Positions 1 through 5,536 of a stretch of DNA of 35,326 nucleotides are shown here, piece by piece. The notes beneath the pieces were generated by a model. It saw only the letters and a list, made by a program, of their open reading frames with translations. It did not search any database and was not told where the DNA came from. Source of the stretch: a virus. Position numbers and translations under genes: made by a program. Each line of letters starts with the position of its first letter. Position 1 is the first letter of the stretch. The stretch covers positions 1 to 35,326 of IMG/VR virus record IMGVR_UViG_3300042566_000100; one strand, given 5' to 3'.

Positions 1-510
1 GTGGTTCGCCAACCTGCTTCGTTACCTTTTGAGCAACAAAATACTGAACTACTCGATGTGTTATCCCTAACACCATACTTTAAGTTTGCTTCATAACTCC
101 TACCTTGGTAGGTGAAGAGTAAGGATACTAGCAACACCACTTGCTTTTTATCTTACCTTTCGGTTTTAAACAAACTCTGATATTGAATCACGCAATTGTT
201 GAAAGGGATTAAGTTTCAGTTTCTCGCAATAACTCTATGGATTATTCTTATTGTTGTTCCCAACTCAACTGAACTATCTACTTTAGCCCAGTCATTTCAC
301 CACCCTCTTTACAGTGTTACCCTCAATACTAAAGGTGAAATGATATTCCACTTGCCTACTCAAGCTCCTTTCGAAGCCGCAAAATGCTTAAACCAAACAC
401 TTCACTTTATCCTACTTTCGTAGTTTATTTCACGACCATAGGCGGCCGATGTACACTATGTAGAACTAGTCTACTATGTGCTTATATTTTAAAGAACTTT
501 TTCTTTTAAT
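1..510 (-). ncRNA. Large structured non-coding RNA, family not recognised, runs off the window edge
   Basis: No credible protein is encoded here, but a strong host-type promoter (517-549) fires into it on the minus strand. Read on that strand, four hairpins close with GNRA tetraloops: CTAC-GAAA-GTAG (412-423), CTTC-GAAA-GGAG (365-376), ACC-GAAA-GGT (155-164) and GTGTTA-GGGA-TAACAC (58-73). A 10-bp stem pairs 292-301 with 334-343 and encloses a second helix. Further hairpins lie at 453-479, 99-112 and 3-14. GNRA loops form only on the minus strand, agreeing with the promoter. It lies beside tRNA and tmRNA genes, the setting in which large ornate phage RNAs such as GOLLD and ROOL are found; membership is inference. 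I see neither RNase P conserved motifs nor intron splice features. The 3' end lies before position 1. Confidence 0.6.
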
Positions 511-516
511 GTTTTA

Positions 517-549
517 CAAAGATACGAAAATTATTTTTTATTTCCAAAT
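517..549 (-). promoter_or_regulatory. Host-type promoter of the large ncRNA
   Basis: The minus strand reads ATTTGG (544-549), 19 nt, then TATCTTTG (517-524), a full match to the Bacteroidota -33/-7 consensus. The start would fall near 510, just ahead of the structured RNA. No start codon with a credible reading frame follows. Confidence 0.75.
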
Positions 550-614
550 CTTTTTAACTTTTTTTTTTAATTTGTTTGACCGAGTATCTTTCATCACCTA
601 TTGGTCTCAAATCT
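550..614 (-). other. Short stretch between two promoters, possible small RNA or leader
   Basis: This 65-nt stretch follows the promoter at 621-653 and ends at the -33 box of the next one. On the minus strand it has a GACC/GGTC pairing (about 582-607) followed by an A-rich run, not the T-run of a terminator. It could be a tiny RNA, or the upper promoter may simply be a second start for the large RNA. Confidence 0.25.
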
Positions 615-620
615 ATAATA

Positions 621-653
621 CAAATATACGAAACTTTTTTCATATATCCAAAT
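621..653 (-). promoter_or_regulatory. Host-type promoter downstream of the tRNA gene
   Basis: The minus strand reads ATTTGG (648-653), 19 nt, TATATTTG (621-628). The surrounding 44 bp are nearly identical to the tRNA promoter at 757-800, so the element looks duplicated. It would drive 550-614 and the ncRNA below it. Confidence 0.7.
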
Positions 654-671
654 AATCTTTCGATTATTTTT

Positions 672-746
672 TGGTTGCGGGAGACAGAATCGAACTATCG
701 TAGACCTGGCTTATGAGACCGGTGGGAAACCAACATCCTCCCCGCG
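672..746 (-). tRNA. tRNA-Met (CAT), initiator-like
   Basis: The minus strand folds as a tRNA. The acceptor CGCGGGG pairs with TCCCGCA, leaving a C1/A72 mismatch, the mark of bacterial initiator tRNAs. The anticodon loop is CTCATAA (anticodon CAT). The T stem GATAG/CTGTC carries a TTCGATT loop, the discriminator is A, and CCA is encoded (672-674). The D arm is weak (about 3 bp, GGA/TCC) and the anticodon stem has one mismatch. It has its own promoter at 760-792. An elongator or Ile2 (lysidine) identity is possible for a CAT anticodon, but the C1/A72 mismatch favours initiator. Confidence 0.88.
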
Positions 747-759
747 ATTTATTATGATA

Positions 760-792
760 CAAATATACGAAACTTTTTTCATATATCCAAAT
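760..792 (-). promoter_or_regulatory. Host-type promoter of tRNA-Met
   Basis: The minus strand reads ATTTGG (787-792), 19 nt, TATATTTG (760-767), 14 nt upstream of the tRNA 5' end. Confidence 0.75.
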
Positions 793-810
793 GATTTCTC
801 ATTTATTTTT

Positions 811-1213
811 GTGGAGATGCAGGGATTCGAACCCTGGTCCAAAGAATTAACTAATATGTTTCATTCACAAGCTTATTCAATTTTTATAAACTGAAAAAAT
901 ATAGAGTTTCTATTTTGCCATTGCCACTCTCAAATGTGGAAGATTCACTTTAATAGGTAGAACCTCAAACGAGACCTTTTGTTTTCCCACTCTTATTTAT
1001 AGAGTCAGCGAGCCGTACTCTTTACTTATTTTTCTATTTGTAACTTTCTGTTTCCAAGTTGTTACCACTCATACTACTTTTTCCCTTTGGGATTAGGCAG
1101 CGATAGCGTAATTAAATTCGCCTTTTACTTTGTGATAGATTTATGGTTTCCAATCTAACCATGCTTGCATCAACTATACTATTTACGATTCCTGTCAAAT
1201 GCCAGTCATCCCC
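811..1213 (-). ncRNA. ssrA: tmRNA (transfer-messenger RNA)
   Basis: tmRNA rescues ribosomes stalled on broken mRNA and tags the nascent peptide for proteolysis. The 5' end GGGGATG (1213-1207) pairs with CATCTCC (819-813) as a 7-bp acceptor stem with one G-U. The 5' part continues with the tmRNA-typical GACTGGCATTTGACAGG. The 3' part has a T arm, CAGGG-TTCGAAT-CCCTG. In between is a resume frame encoding GEFNYAIAA and a stop (1122-1093), ending in the YAxAA-type degron. CCA is not fully encoded (A then CAA), so it would be added after transcription. Total length is about 403 nt. It has its own promoter (1233-1265). The host surely has its own ssrA, so this is an extra, phage-borne copy. Confidence 0.95.
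1093..1122 (-). other. tmRNA tag-peptide reading frame (GEFNYAIAA)
   Basis: Codons GGC GAA TTT AAT TAC GCT ATC GCT GCC TAA follow an A-rich resume region. With the alanine carried by the tmRNA itself the tag would be AGEFNYAIAA. It resembles GENNYALAA-type tags I associate with Bacteroidota, with an Ile for Leu change just before the AA degron. Confidence 0.9.
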
Positions 1214-1232
1214 ATATTTCAAATAACTTATA

Positions 1233-1265
1233 TAAATATACGAAACTTTTTTCGTAATTCCAAAT
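1233..1265 (-). promoter_or_regulatory. Host-type promoter of tmRNA
   Basis: The minus strand reads ATTTGG (1260-1265), 19 nt, TATATTTA (1233-1240), a single mismatch in the -7 box. It ends 20 nt before the mature tmRNA 5' end. Confidence 0.7.
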
Positions 1266-1281
1266 AATATATATTTTTTTT

Positions 1282-1842
1282 TTAAAAATCGTATAAACCA
1301 GCTACTGATTTAATATTACAATCTGAATTAAATGATATAATTGTTTTTACTATATTACTTTCTACGTTTGGTGCTCTATGTAATATGAAACTTGGGAACG
1401 TTAAAACATCACCTTCGTTTACATCTAGCTCAATAATTTCTTTTTGGTTCATTGGATTTAAAAGTTGCGTTTTTGGTGCTCCTTCTGGTAAATCCACATA
1501 ATAAACATTTGTAAATTGGCAATTTAAATGAACATGCCAACCATGCTCTGAACCTTTTTTGTATTGTTGAAACCATACGTTGTGTATATTGATTTCATTA
1601 AAACCTAATTGTAAAAATCTATTTTGCATTAACTCCACAATAGGAGGCATTGCTATTTTTGTATATTCTCTTTCAATATCTCTACTAACATTCCAATCCG
1701 TTCTTGTTATATCGGTGTAATCGTTTGGATATGAATAACGATTTGCTTCCGCATCGTTAATTAAATCTAAAACATCTTCCTTTATTAAATTATGTTCCGG
1801 TAGTTTGGAAATAATATATGGACATTCAATCCCTTTAATCAT
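1282..1842 (-). CDS. 2OG-Fe(II) oxygenase-like protein, phage type
   Basis: This 186-aa protein looks like the small 2-oxoglutarate/Fe(II) dioxygenases common in T4-like phages. The double-stranded beta-helix signature is WHVHLN (W102, H103, H105), followed by a YYV strand, then FPSFILHRAP carrying H155, and KTIISFN, where Lys166 sits in the place of the usual 2OG-binding Arg. It follows the next oxygenase-like gene with only 3 nt between them, so the pair is co-transcribed. The substrate is unknown; protein, nucleic-acid or small-molecule hydroxylation are all possible. It is the last protein gene before the RNA block. Confidence 0.7.
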   Translation of the reverse strand: MIKGIECPYIISKLPEHNLIKEDVLDLINDAEANRYSYPNDYTDITRTDWNVSRDIEREYTKIAMPPIVELMQNRFLQLGFNEINIHNVWFQQYKKGSEHGWHVHLNCQFTNVYYVDLPEGAPKTQLLNPMNQKEIIELDVNEGDVLTFPSFILHRAPNVESNIVKTIISFNSDCNIKSVAGLYDF

Positions 1843-1845
1843 AAT

Positions 1846-2448
1846 TTAATTTTCAAAATTTAAAATAACATTTCCAGCTGCTACTATTCTTTCTTTTGTA
1901 GAACTTGGCGATAAAGATGGTAGATGTTCTAAATTTGCATCAAATACATAGATGTATCCTTCTTCGGGAAAAAATGTATGTGTTATACTATGGTCTTTAT
2001 TATCTCTAAAAAACAATTTGCCTTCCGGTCCTTTACAATTATCAGGAACTTGCACATAATATACCCAAGTCCAATCTGTAAATGTATCAAAATCTGGGTG
2101 GAATTTTAAATGATTATGATAATGTGCCTGCTTTAATTCAGGAACTGCTATGTATATCCAAGTTCGTTGATACCCACTTAAATATTTTTCATTGTTTAGT
2201 TCCGTAAAGAAATCTCTTATTTTATTAAAGCATGATGAAAACATATTACGGGTTTCATCACCACATAGAGTCTGCCCATCCATTTGTAAACCTGGTGCTC
2301 TCATTCTAGTATCATTGAAACGCTTATCAGGCATCCACAAATCTCTATCAATTTGTATTTCTTTGATAACTTTTTGATTATCAATACCACTCATGGGTAT
2401 TTTGTAAATCGTATGATTTAAAAAACCAATTTCTTCGTAACTAATCAT
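1846..2448 (-). CDS. 2OG-Fe(II) oxygenase-like protein
   Basis: This 200-aa protein has a cupin-type dioxygenase pattern: HYHNH (H109, H111, H113), a WVYYVQVP strand, GKLFFRDN, a turn PEEGYIYVFD, H175 as the probable distal iron ligand, and ERIVAAGNV with R187 as the candidate 2OG anchor. Its overall layout parallels the 186-aa neighbour but sequence similarity is low, so it looks like a different subfamily rather than a recent duplicate. It begins 14 nt after the kinase gene and is probably transcribed with it. No substrate can be inferred. Confidence 0.65.
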   Translation of the reverse strand: MISYEEIGFLNHTIYKIPMSGIDNQKVIKEIQIDRDLWMPDKRFNDTRMRAPGLQMDGQTLCGDETRNMFSSCFNKIRDFFTELNNEKYLSGYQRTWIYIAVPELKQAHYHNHLKFHPDFDTFTDWTWVYYVQVPDNCKGPEGKLFFRDNKDHSITHTFFPEEGYIYVFDANLEHLPSLSPSSTKERIVAAGNVILNFEN

Positions 2449-2462
2449 AACTATTTATACTT

Positions 2463-3263
2463 TTATTTTATACTCTTCAATGCTCTTGCAGTTGCTATCC
2501 ATTTTTTAGCAATTGGATTTGTTATTGGTTGTGCTAAAAATTTAGATGCTGCTTTTGTTACATCACCATGCTTAACACCACTTACTGAATTATCTACAAT
2601 TGAGAATTTGTATCCACCAAATAATCTTTGGAACTTACCCATATTCTCTTGACATGCTTTCCAACTTTTTGTCAATAATTCTTCTGGTACTACTCTGCTT
2701 CTTTGTAAGTTTCTTTCTTTTGCTACTTCCAAAGATGTGTTTACAAATACCATATAGCAATCATAACCCAAATCTTCAGCATGTGCTTTTTGTTTAGCAA
2801 TCTTATCGTACTCGTGACCAGTACCATCAATAATCATACCCAATCTACCAGCTTCGTAAAAATCTTTTAGTTGTTTTGTTACACCTTTAGCTACATTACG
2901 AATTGAATCTGATGATTTACCTTGTATTTTATCCCATAATTGTGGGTCTTCTTTCTCAATCTTTGCTAAATCTTTTGGGTCTATACCATTTTTCTTTAAA
3001 CCAGCTTCAAATGCTGCATCTGAATTTACAACTTTCAAACCAGATGGTGCGAATTTTGTATAATCAACTACACCAAATATTTCTTTTGATGTGTAACCTT
3101 TACCACTGCCAGGTCCACCTGCTAAAAATACAATCTTAAAAATACCAGGGTCATCAACACCTTCCGCAATCATTTGCTCTTGCAACTTTTGCTTTGTTCT
3201 TTGTAAGTATATACTTAAAGTAGATAGTTCATCTATCCCCTCATTCAATAAATGTTTTGACAT
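2463..3263 (-). CDS. Zeta-toxin-like P-loop kinase
   Basis: This is a 266-aa P-loop NTPase. The Walker A motif is GGPGSGKG (residues 49-56). It is followed by VVNSD (78-82), a strand-plus-DGTG segment near 145, and an Arg-rich lid (ERNLQRSR, about 188-195), the layout of zeta-toxin/shikimate-kinase-like nucleotide kinases. The N-terminal 40 residues are helical and charged. The substrate may be a nucleotide, nucleotide sugar or nucleic acid end; sequence alone does not decide. No antitoxin-like partner is adjacent, which argues against a toxin role. Its promoter lies at 3285-3318. Confidence 0.7.
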   Translation of the reverse strand: MSKHLLNEGIDELSTLSIYLQRTKQKLQEQMIAEGVDDPGIFKIVFLAGGPGSGKGYTSKEIFGVVDYTKFAPSGLKVVNSDAAFEAGLKKNGIDPKDLAKIEKEDPQLWDKIQGKSSDSIRNVAKGVTKQLKDFYEAGRLGMIIDGTGHEYDKIAKQKAHAEDLGYDCYMVFVNTSLEVAKERNLQRSRVVPEELLTKSWKACQENMGKFQRLFGGYKFSIVDNSVSGVKHGDVTKAASKFLAQPITNPIAKKWIATARALKSIK

Positions 3264-3284
3264 ATTTAATTCGTTTATATAGTA

Positions 3285-3318
3285 TAAATATATATTTTTT
3301 TTAAATATGTGTCCAAAT
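3285..3318 (-). promoter_or_regulatory. Host-type promoter of the P-loop kinase gene
   Basis: The minus strand reads ATTTGG (3313-3318), 20 nt, TATATTTA (3285-3292). The -33 box lies inside the end of the upstream helix-turn-helix gene. The start codon is at 3263. Confidence 0.55.
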
Positions 3319-3474
3319 TTCTCTTCTAACTATCTTACGAACATTGGTAGTTGATACTCCGTTGTTCCTTGCAATTACTTTCAAATTACGATGTCCTATT
3401 TCCCATAGGTGTCTGATAGATATAACCTGTACATCCGTTAGTTTATGATTTGGATGTTGTTCGCCTTTTAACAT
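3301..3474 (-). CDS. Small helix-turn-helix protein (57 aa)
   Basis: This short frame starts with ATG at 3474, 3 nt after the HAD gene stop, and ends TAA at 3301. The protein reads KLTDVQVISIRHLWEIGHRN and continues LKVIARNNGVSTTNVRKIV before a final RREIW. That is the helix-turn-helix pattern seen at the ends of phage HNH/homing endonucleases (LTxxQVxxIRxL, then IAxxxGVSxxxVxxI, then W). Here it stands alone without a nuclease domain. It could be a stand-alone DNA-binding regulator or the remnant of a lost homing endonuclease. The tight spacing and clean frame suggest it is expressed. Confidence 0.75.
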   Translation of the reverse strand: MLKGEQHPNHKLTDVQVISIRHLWEIGHRNLKVIARNNGVSTTNVRKIVRREIWTHI

Positions 3475-3477
3475 TTA

Positions 3478-3858
3478 TTAAAGTCCTACATTTTCCCAAT
3501 TCGAATTGATGAACCCAGCATCCCTACCAACGGCAACTGCCATAGCACGTGCGTTTTCGGGCTCACCCTTTGAATTGTTGTTGATTAAAATTCTCTCTTC
3601 TCTTCCGATACCCATTACTAACTGATGAAACCGAATACCTGCTTTTTCCATTTGTAATGTAGTTATCAATCTTAAATAATCTGGTCTTGCAGTAGTTAAA
3701 ACAATATAGTGTCCGGCTTCATACCATTCATTCATTTTCTCTGCAACACCTGGCAATACATTTACTACATTTGCATCTAACTCTTCGAATCTAACTTGCT
3801 CAATTAGAGTCCCGTCAATATCACTAAAAATAGTTTTGTAATTTTGTTCTCTTTTCAT
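3478..3858 (-). CDS. HAD-superfamily phosphatase-like protein
   Basis: This 126-aa protein opens with the HAD motif I FSDIDGTL (D13, D15), followed by motif II LTTARP (T55/T56) and a C-terminal LINNNSKGEP. Related small HADs usually have Asp (LIND) in that last motif to hold Mg; here it is Asn, so activity may be altered. There is no cap domain of note. The likely reaction is phosphate-ester hydrolysis on a nucleotide, sugar or nucleic-acid 3' end. A P-loop kinase is encoded two genes downstream, which recalls T4 polynucleotide kinase-phosphatase split into parts, but that is inference. It has its own promoter at 3890-3922. Confidence 0.75.
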   Translation of the reverse strand: MKREQNYKTIFSDIDGTLIEQVRFEELDANVVNVLPGVAEKMNEWYEAGHYIVLTTARPDYLRLITTLQMEKAGIRFHQLVMGIGREERILINNNSKGEPENARAMAVAVGRDAGFINSNWENVGL

Positions 3859-3889
3859 ATCTTTTTAATGTTTAACTCTCACTACTCTA

Positions 3890-3922
3890 TAAAGGTAAGC
3901 AAAATAATCCACATTTCCTAAT
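3890..3922 (-). promoter_or_regulatory. Promoter and leader of the HAD gene
   Basis: The minus strand reads ATTAGG (3917-3922), 19 nt, TACCTTTA (3890-3897), then a leader TAGAGTAGTGAGAGTTAAAC. The same leader with few changes precedes the next gene upstream (4259-4302), so this control region is duplicated. Confidence 0.5.
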
Positions 3923-3937
3923 TTTTAACCATTTATT

Positions 3938-4258
3938 TTATAAATAATTTACCCCGTAAACACCATATTTGGCAGTTCCGTCAATGATGTTTCCTCTACT
4001 ATGTTTAGCAGGAGAATCACGAGATGCTGCTTTCATTAAATCGCCTTTCTTAATTGGAACTCCTTTGTAATCACCATCGTATCGAGAGATAAAACCCCAC
4101 ACATAACCATCATTAATTAATTTAATAAATTTAGTACCAACACGCATTGTTAATTTAGGTGGTGTTAGATTTGATAAACTAGTTGTGTAGTATTCTTCAA
4201 TTTCAAGATTAACTTTCTCAATAAATGCGTCAACGATTGGGTTATTGTAATCTTTCAT
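3938..4258 (-). CDS. Hypothetical phage protein, 106 aa
   Basis: I do not recognise a function. The protein has a helical N-terminus, a central beta-rich segment (MRVGTKFIKL, then GYVWGFISRYDG) and a conserved-looking C-terminus with GDLMKAAS and SPAKHSRGNIIDG. It looks like a small, single-domain soluble protein with no membrane segment. It has its own promoter (4295-4327) and sits in a run of separately promoted small genes typical of early accessory regions. Confidence 0.7.
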   Translation of the reverse strand: MKDYNNPIVDAFIEKVNLEIEEYYTTSLSNLTPPKLTMRVGTKFIKLINDGYVWGFISRYDGDYKGVPIKKGDLMKAASRDSPAKHSRGNIIDGTAKYGVYGVNYL

Positions 4259-4294
4259 ATTATTATTGTTTTATGTTTAACTCTTATTACTCTA

Positions 4295-4327
4295 TAAAGA
4301 TAAGCATAATAATTTATATTTCCTAGT
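4295..4327 (-). promoter_or_regulatory. Promoter and leader of the 106-aa gene
   Basis: The -7 box TATCTTTA (4295-4302) is preceded at the usual 19-nt spacing by ACTAGG (4322-4327), two mismatches to ATTTGG. The leader below it matches that of the HAD gene. Confidence 0.45.
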
Positions 4328-4344
4328 CTTTTCTCAATTATTTT

Positions 4345-4710
4345 TTATGTTCTAAAATGTGCTCCGTTTGATGCCCAACCTTTTGAATGATTGCTGTAAT
4401 TAGGACGAGGAGTGTAAGCGAATGAACCAGCAACCGATGGTGAAAACTTACCAATAGTATCCCATTCAGATTCCCATTTTTCAGGCAATACACCCTCTTT
4501 AATAGAAAAACATTGTGTATCGCCAATCAATCCAATTGGTATAATATCTTTTCTATTAACTTTACGGAAAATGTTTTTGCGATTTTCTTTATCTACCTCA
4601 ATGAATAGAACTGAACGAGCTTTTACCTTACAAAGTTTAAGGATTTTAGTTCCCTTTTTACCATCTTTGGAAACCACTACATGAACCATTTGACCTATTA
4701 GATTTTCCAT
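4345..4710 (-). CDS. Hypothetical phage protein, 121 aa
   Basis: Function not recognised. The N-terminal half is a small beta-rich basic domain (MVHVVVSKDGKKGTKIL, then VLFIEVDKENRKNIF), reminiscent of nucleic-acid-binding beta barrels but too short to assign. The C-terminal third is Ser/Gly/aromatic rich (PSVAGSFAYTPRPNYSNHSK) and may be disordered. I preferred this frame over a 62-aa overlapping frame (4338-4526) because it is longer, begins with ATG behind a promoter (4734-4766) and has a balanced composition. Confidence 0.65.
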   Translation of the reverse strand: MENLIGQMVHVVVSKDGKKGTKILKLCKVKARSVLFIEVDKENRKNIFRKVNRKDIIPIGLIGDTQCFSIKEGVLPEKWESEWDTIGKFSPSVAGSFAYTPRPNYSNHSKGWASNGAHFRT

Positions 4711-4733
4711 ATCTTTATCATTTTGTTATATAG

Positions 4734-4766
4734 TAAAGATAAGTAATTTAAATCAAAAAGTCAAGT
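4734..4766 (-). promoter_or_regulatory. Promoter of the 121-aa gene
   Basis: The -7 box TATCTTTA (4734-4741) and, 19 nt upstream, ACTTGA (4761-4766) keep the TTG core of the -33 box and the spacing seen at the other promoters. Confidence 0.45.
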
Positions 4767-4776
4767 CTTTTCGTAA

Positions 4777-5484
4777 TTATTTTTTAGGTTTTTTGATTGC
4801 CGCAAATGCTGTCTTATATGCAGTTGATGTTTTATCGTATCCTAATGCGGTTTTAACTTTTATGCTTCTACCTGTTTCTGGATTCTTTATCCTCTTATCT
4901 AATGCCCCATCGGGAATCATAGATGATAATTTTTTAATATTGGCTTGTTGTTTTTCTGCACCAGCTTTTGTTCCACTTTGTGCTTTTTTACCTTTCATAA
5001 ATAAGAATGTTTTTTCGTTGTTCTTAAACTTTGAAAATGCTTGTGCAGTTTGATTTGGATGAAACTTACCTATGTTTTCCTCACCACCTTCTCTAAAAAT
5101 TAGGTGTGCGTTTCCTTTTGTATCTTTACCACCATATACTACCGCATCTTGGTTATACTTTTTAGCTATATTAGCCATAAACTCTTTGGATGCACCTGGA
5201 ATGAATAGAGTTTCTTCTGTTGAATCTACCAATTTATCAGATGGACAATCTTCGTATTTAATATTTGAATCTTGACACTCTCTCCAATGTCCATCAATTT
5301 TAAAAAATCCCAAACCTTTTGCTCTACACTCTGCTTCTAATTGTTTGTTTAGTGCTTTGTTTTCTTTTGGAGTATTTGAGTATCTATATGCAGTTGCCAT
5401 ACCCCAACTACCAATCTTTTTATCTATTACGTGTTGGTATGCCCTTGTTAATGATGCTTCGGATAGTTTGTGAAATTTGTCCAT
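4777..5484 (-). CDS. DUF3293-like hypothetical protein, 235 aa
   Basis: The N-terminal half resembles DUF3293 proteins: a TAYRYSNTPKENKALNKQLE segment, then GFFKIDGHWREC, then a strand-rich part with LFIPGAS and AVVYGGKD. The C-terminal part is basic (KGKKAQSGTKAG, KIKKPKK-like tail) and carries NPETGRSIKVKTALGYD, similar to the short NPxTGRxIKV motif seen in some viral DNA-associated proteins. The biochemical role is unknown. A basic tail suggests nucleic-acid contact, which is inference. It is transcribed from its own promoter (5503-5536). Confidence 0.6.
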   Translation of the reverse strand: MDKFHKLSEASLTRAYQHVIDKKIGSWGMATAYRYSNTPKENKALNKQLEAECRAKGLGFFKIDGHWRECQDSNIKYEDCPSDKLVDSTEETLFIPGASKEFMANIAKKYNQDAVVYGGKDTKGNAHLIFREGGEENIGKFHPNQTAQAFSKFKNNEKTFLFMKGKKAQSGTKAGAEKQQANIKKLSSMIPDGALDKRIKNPETGRSIKVKTALGYDKTSTAYKTAFAAIKKPKK

Positions 5485-5502
5485 TCTTTTATATTATACT
5501 AA

Positions 5503-5536
5503 TAAATATAATAGTTTTTTCTTTTACCTACCAAAA
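5503..5536 (-). promoter_or_regulatory. Promoter of the 235-aa gene
   Basis: The -7 box TATATTTA (5503-5510) has TTTTGG (5531-5536) 20 nt upstream, inside the 3' end of the AAA gene. The start codon is at 5484. Confidence 0.4.

Noticed and set aside
58-73. Partial match to the I-SceI recognition sequence (TAGGGATAACA)
   Set aside because: Only 11 bases fit, and the stretch is fully explained as a GNRA hairpin of the RNA.
196-423. 75-aa plus-strand frame in the RNA block
   Set aside because: It runs against the promoter direction, covers three of the hairpins, has no family pattern and looks like chance openness in a structured RNA gene.
1-510. RNase P RNA, rRNA fragment or self-splicing intron
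   Set aside because: I could not find the conserved RNase P core, rRNA signature blocks or intron core and splice sites on either strand.
2463-3263. Toxin-antitoxin system based on the zeta-like kinase
   Set aside because: No antitoxin-like small partner is adjacent, and similar kinases occur in T4-like phages without toxin context.
4338-4526. 62-aa minus-strand frame overlapping the 121-aa gene
   Set aside because: It lies inside the longer frame, lacks its own promoter and has a frameshift-like composition.
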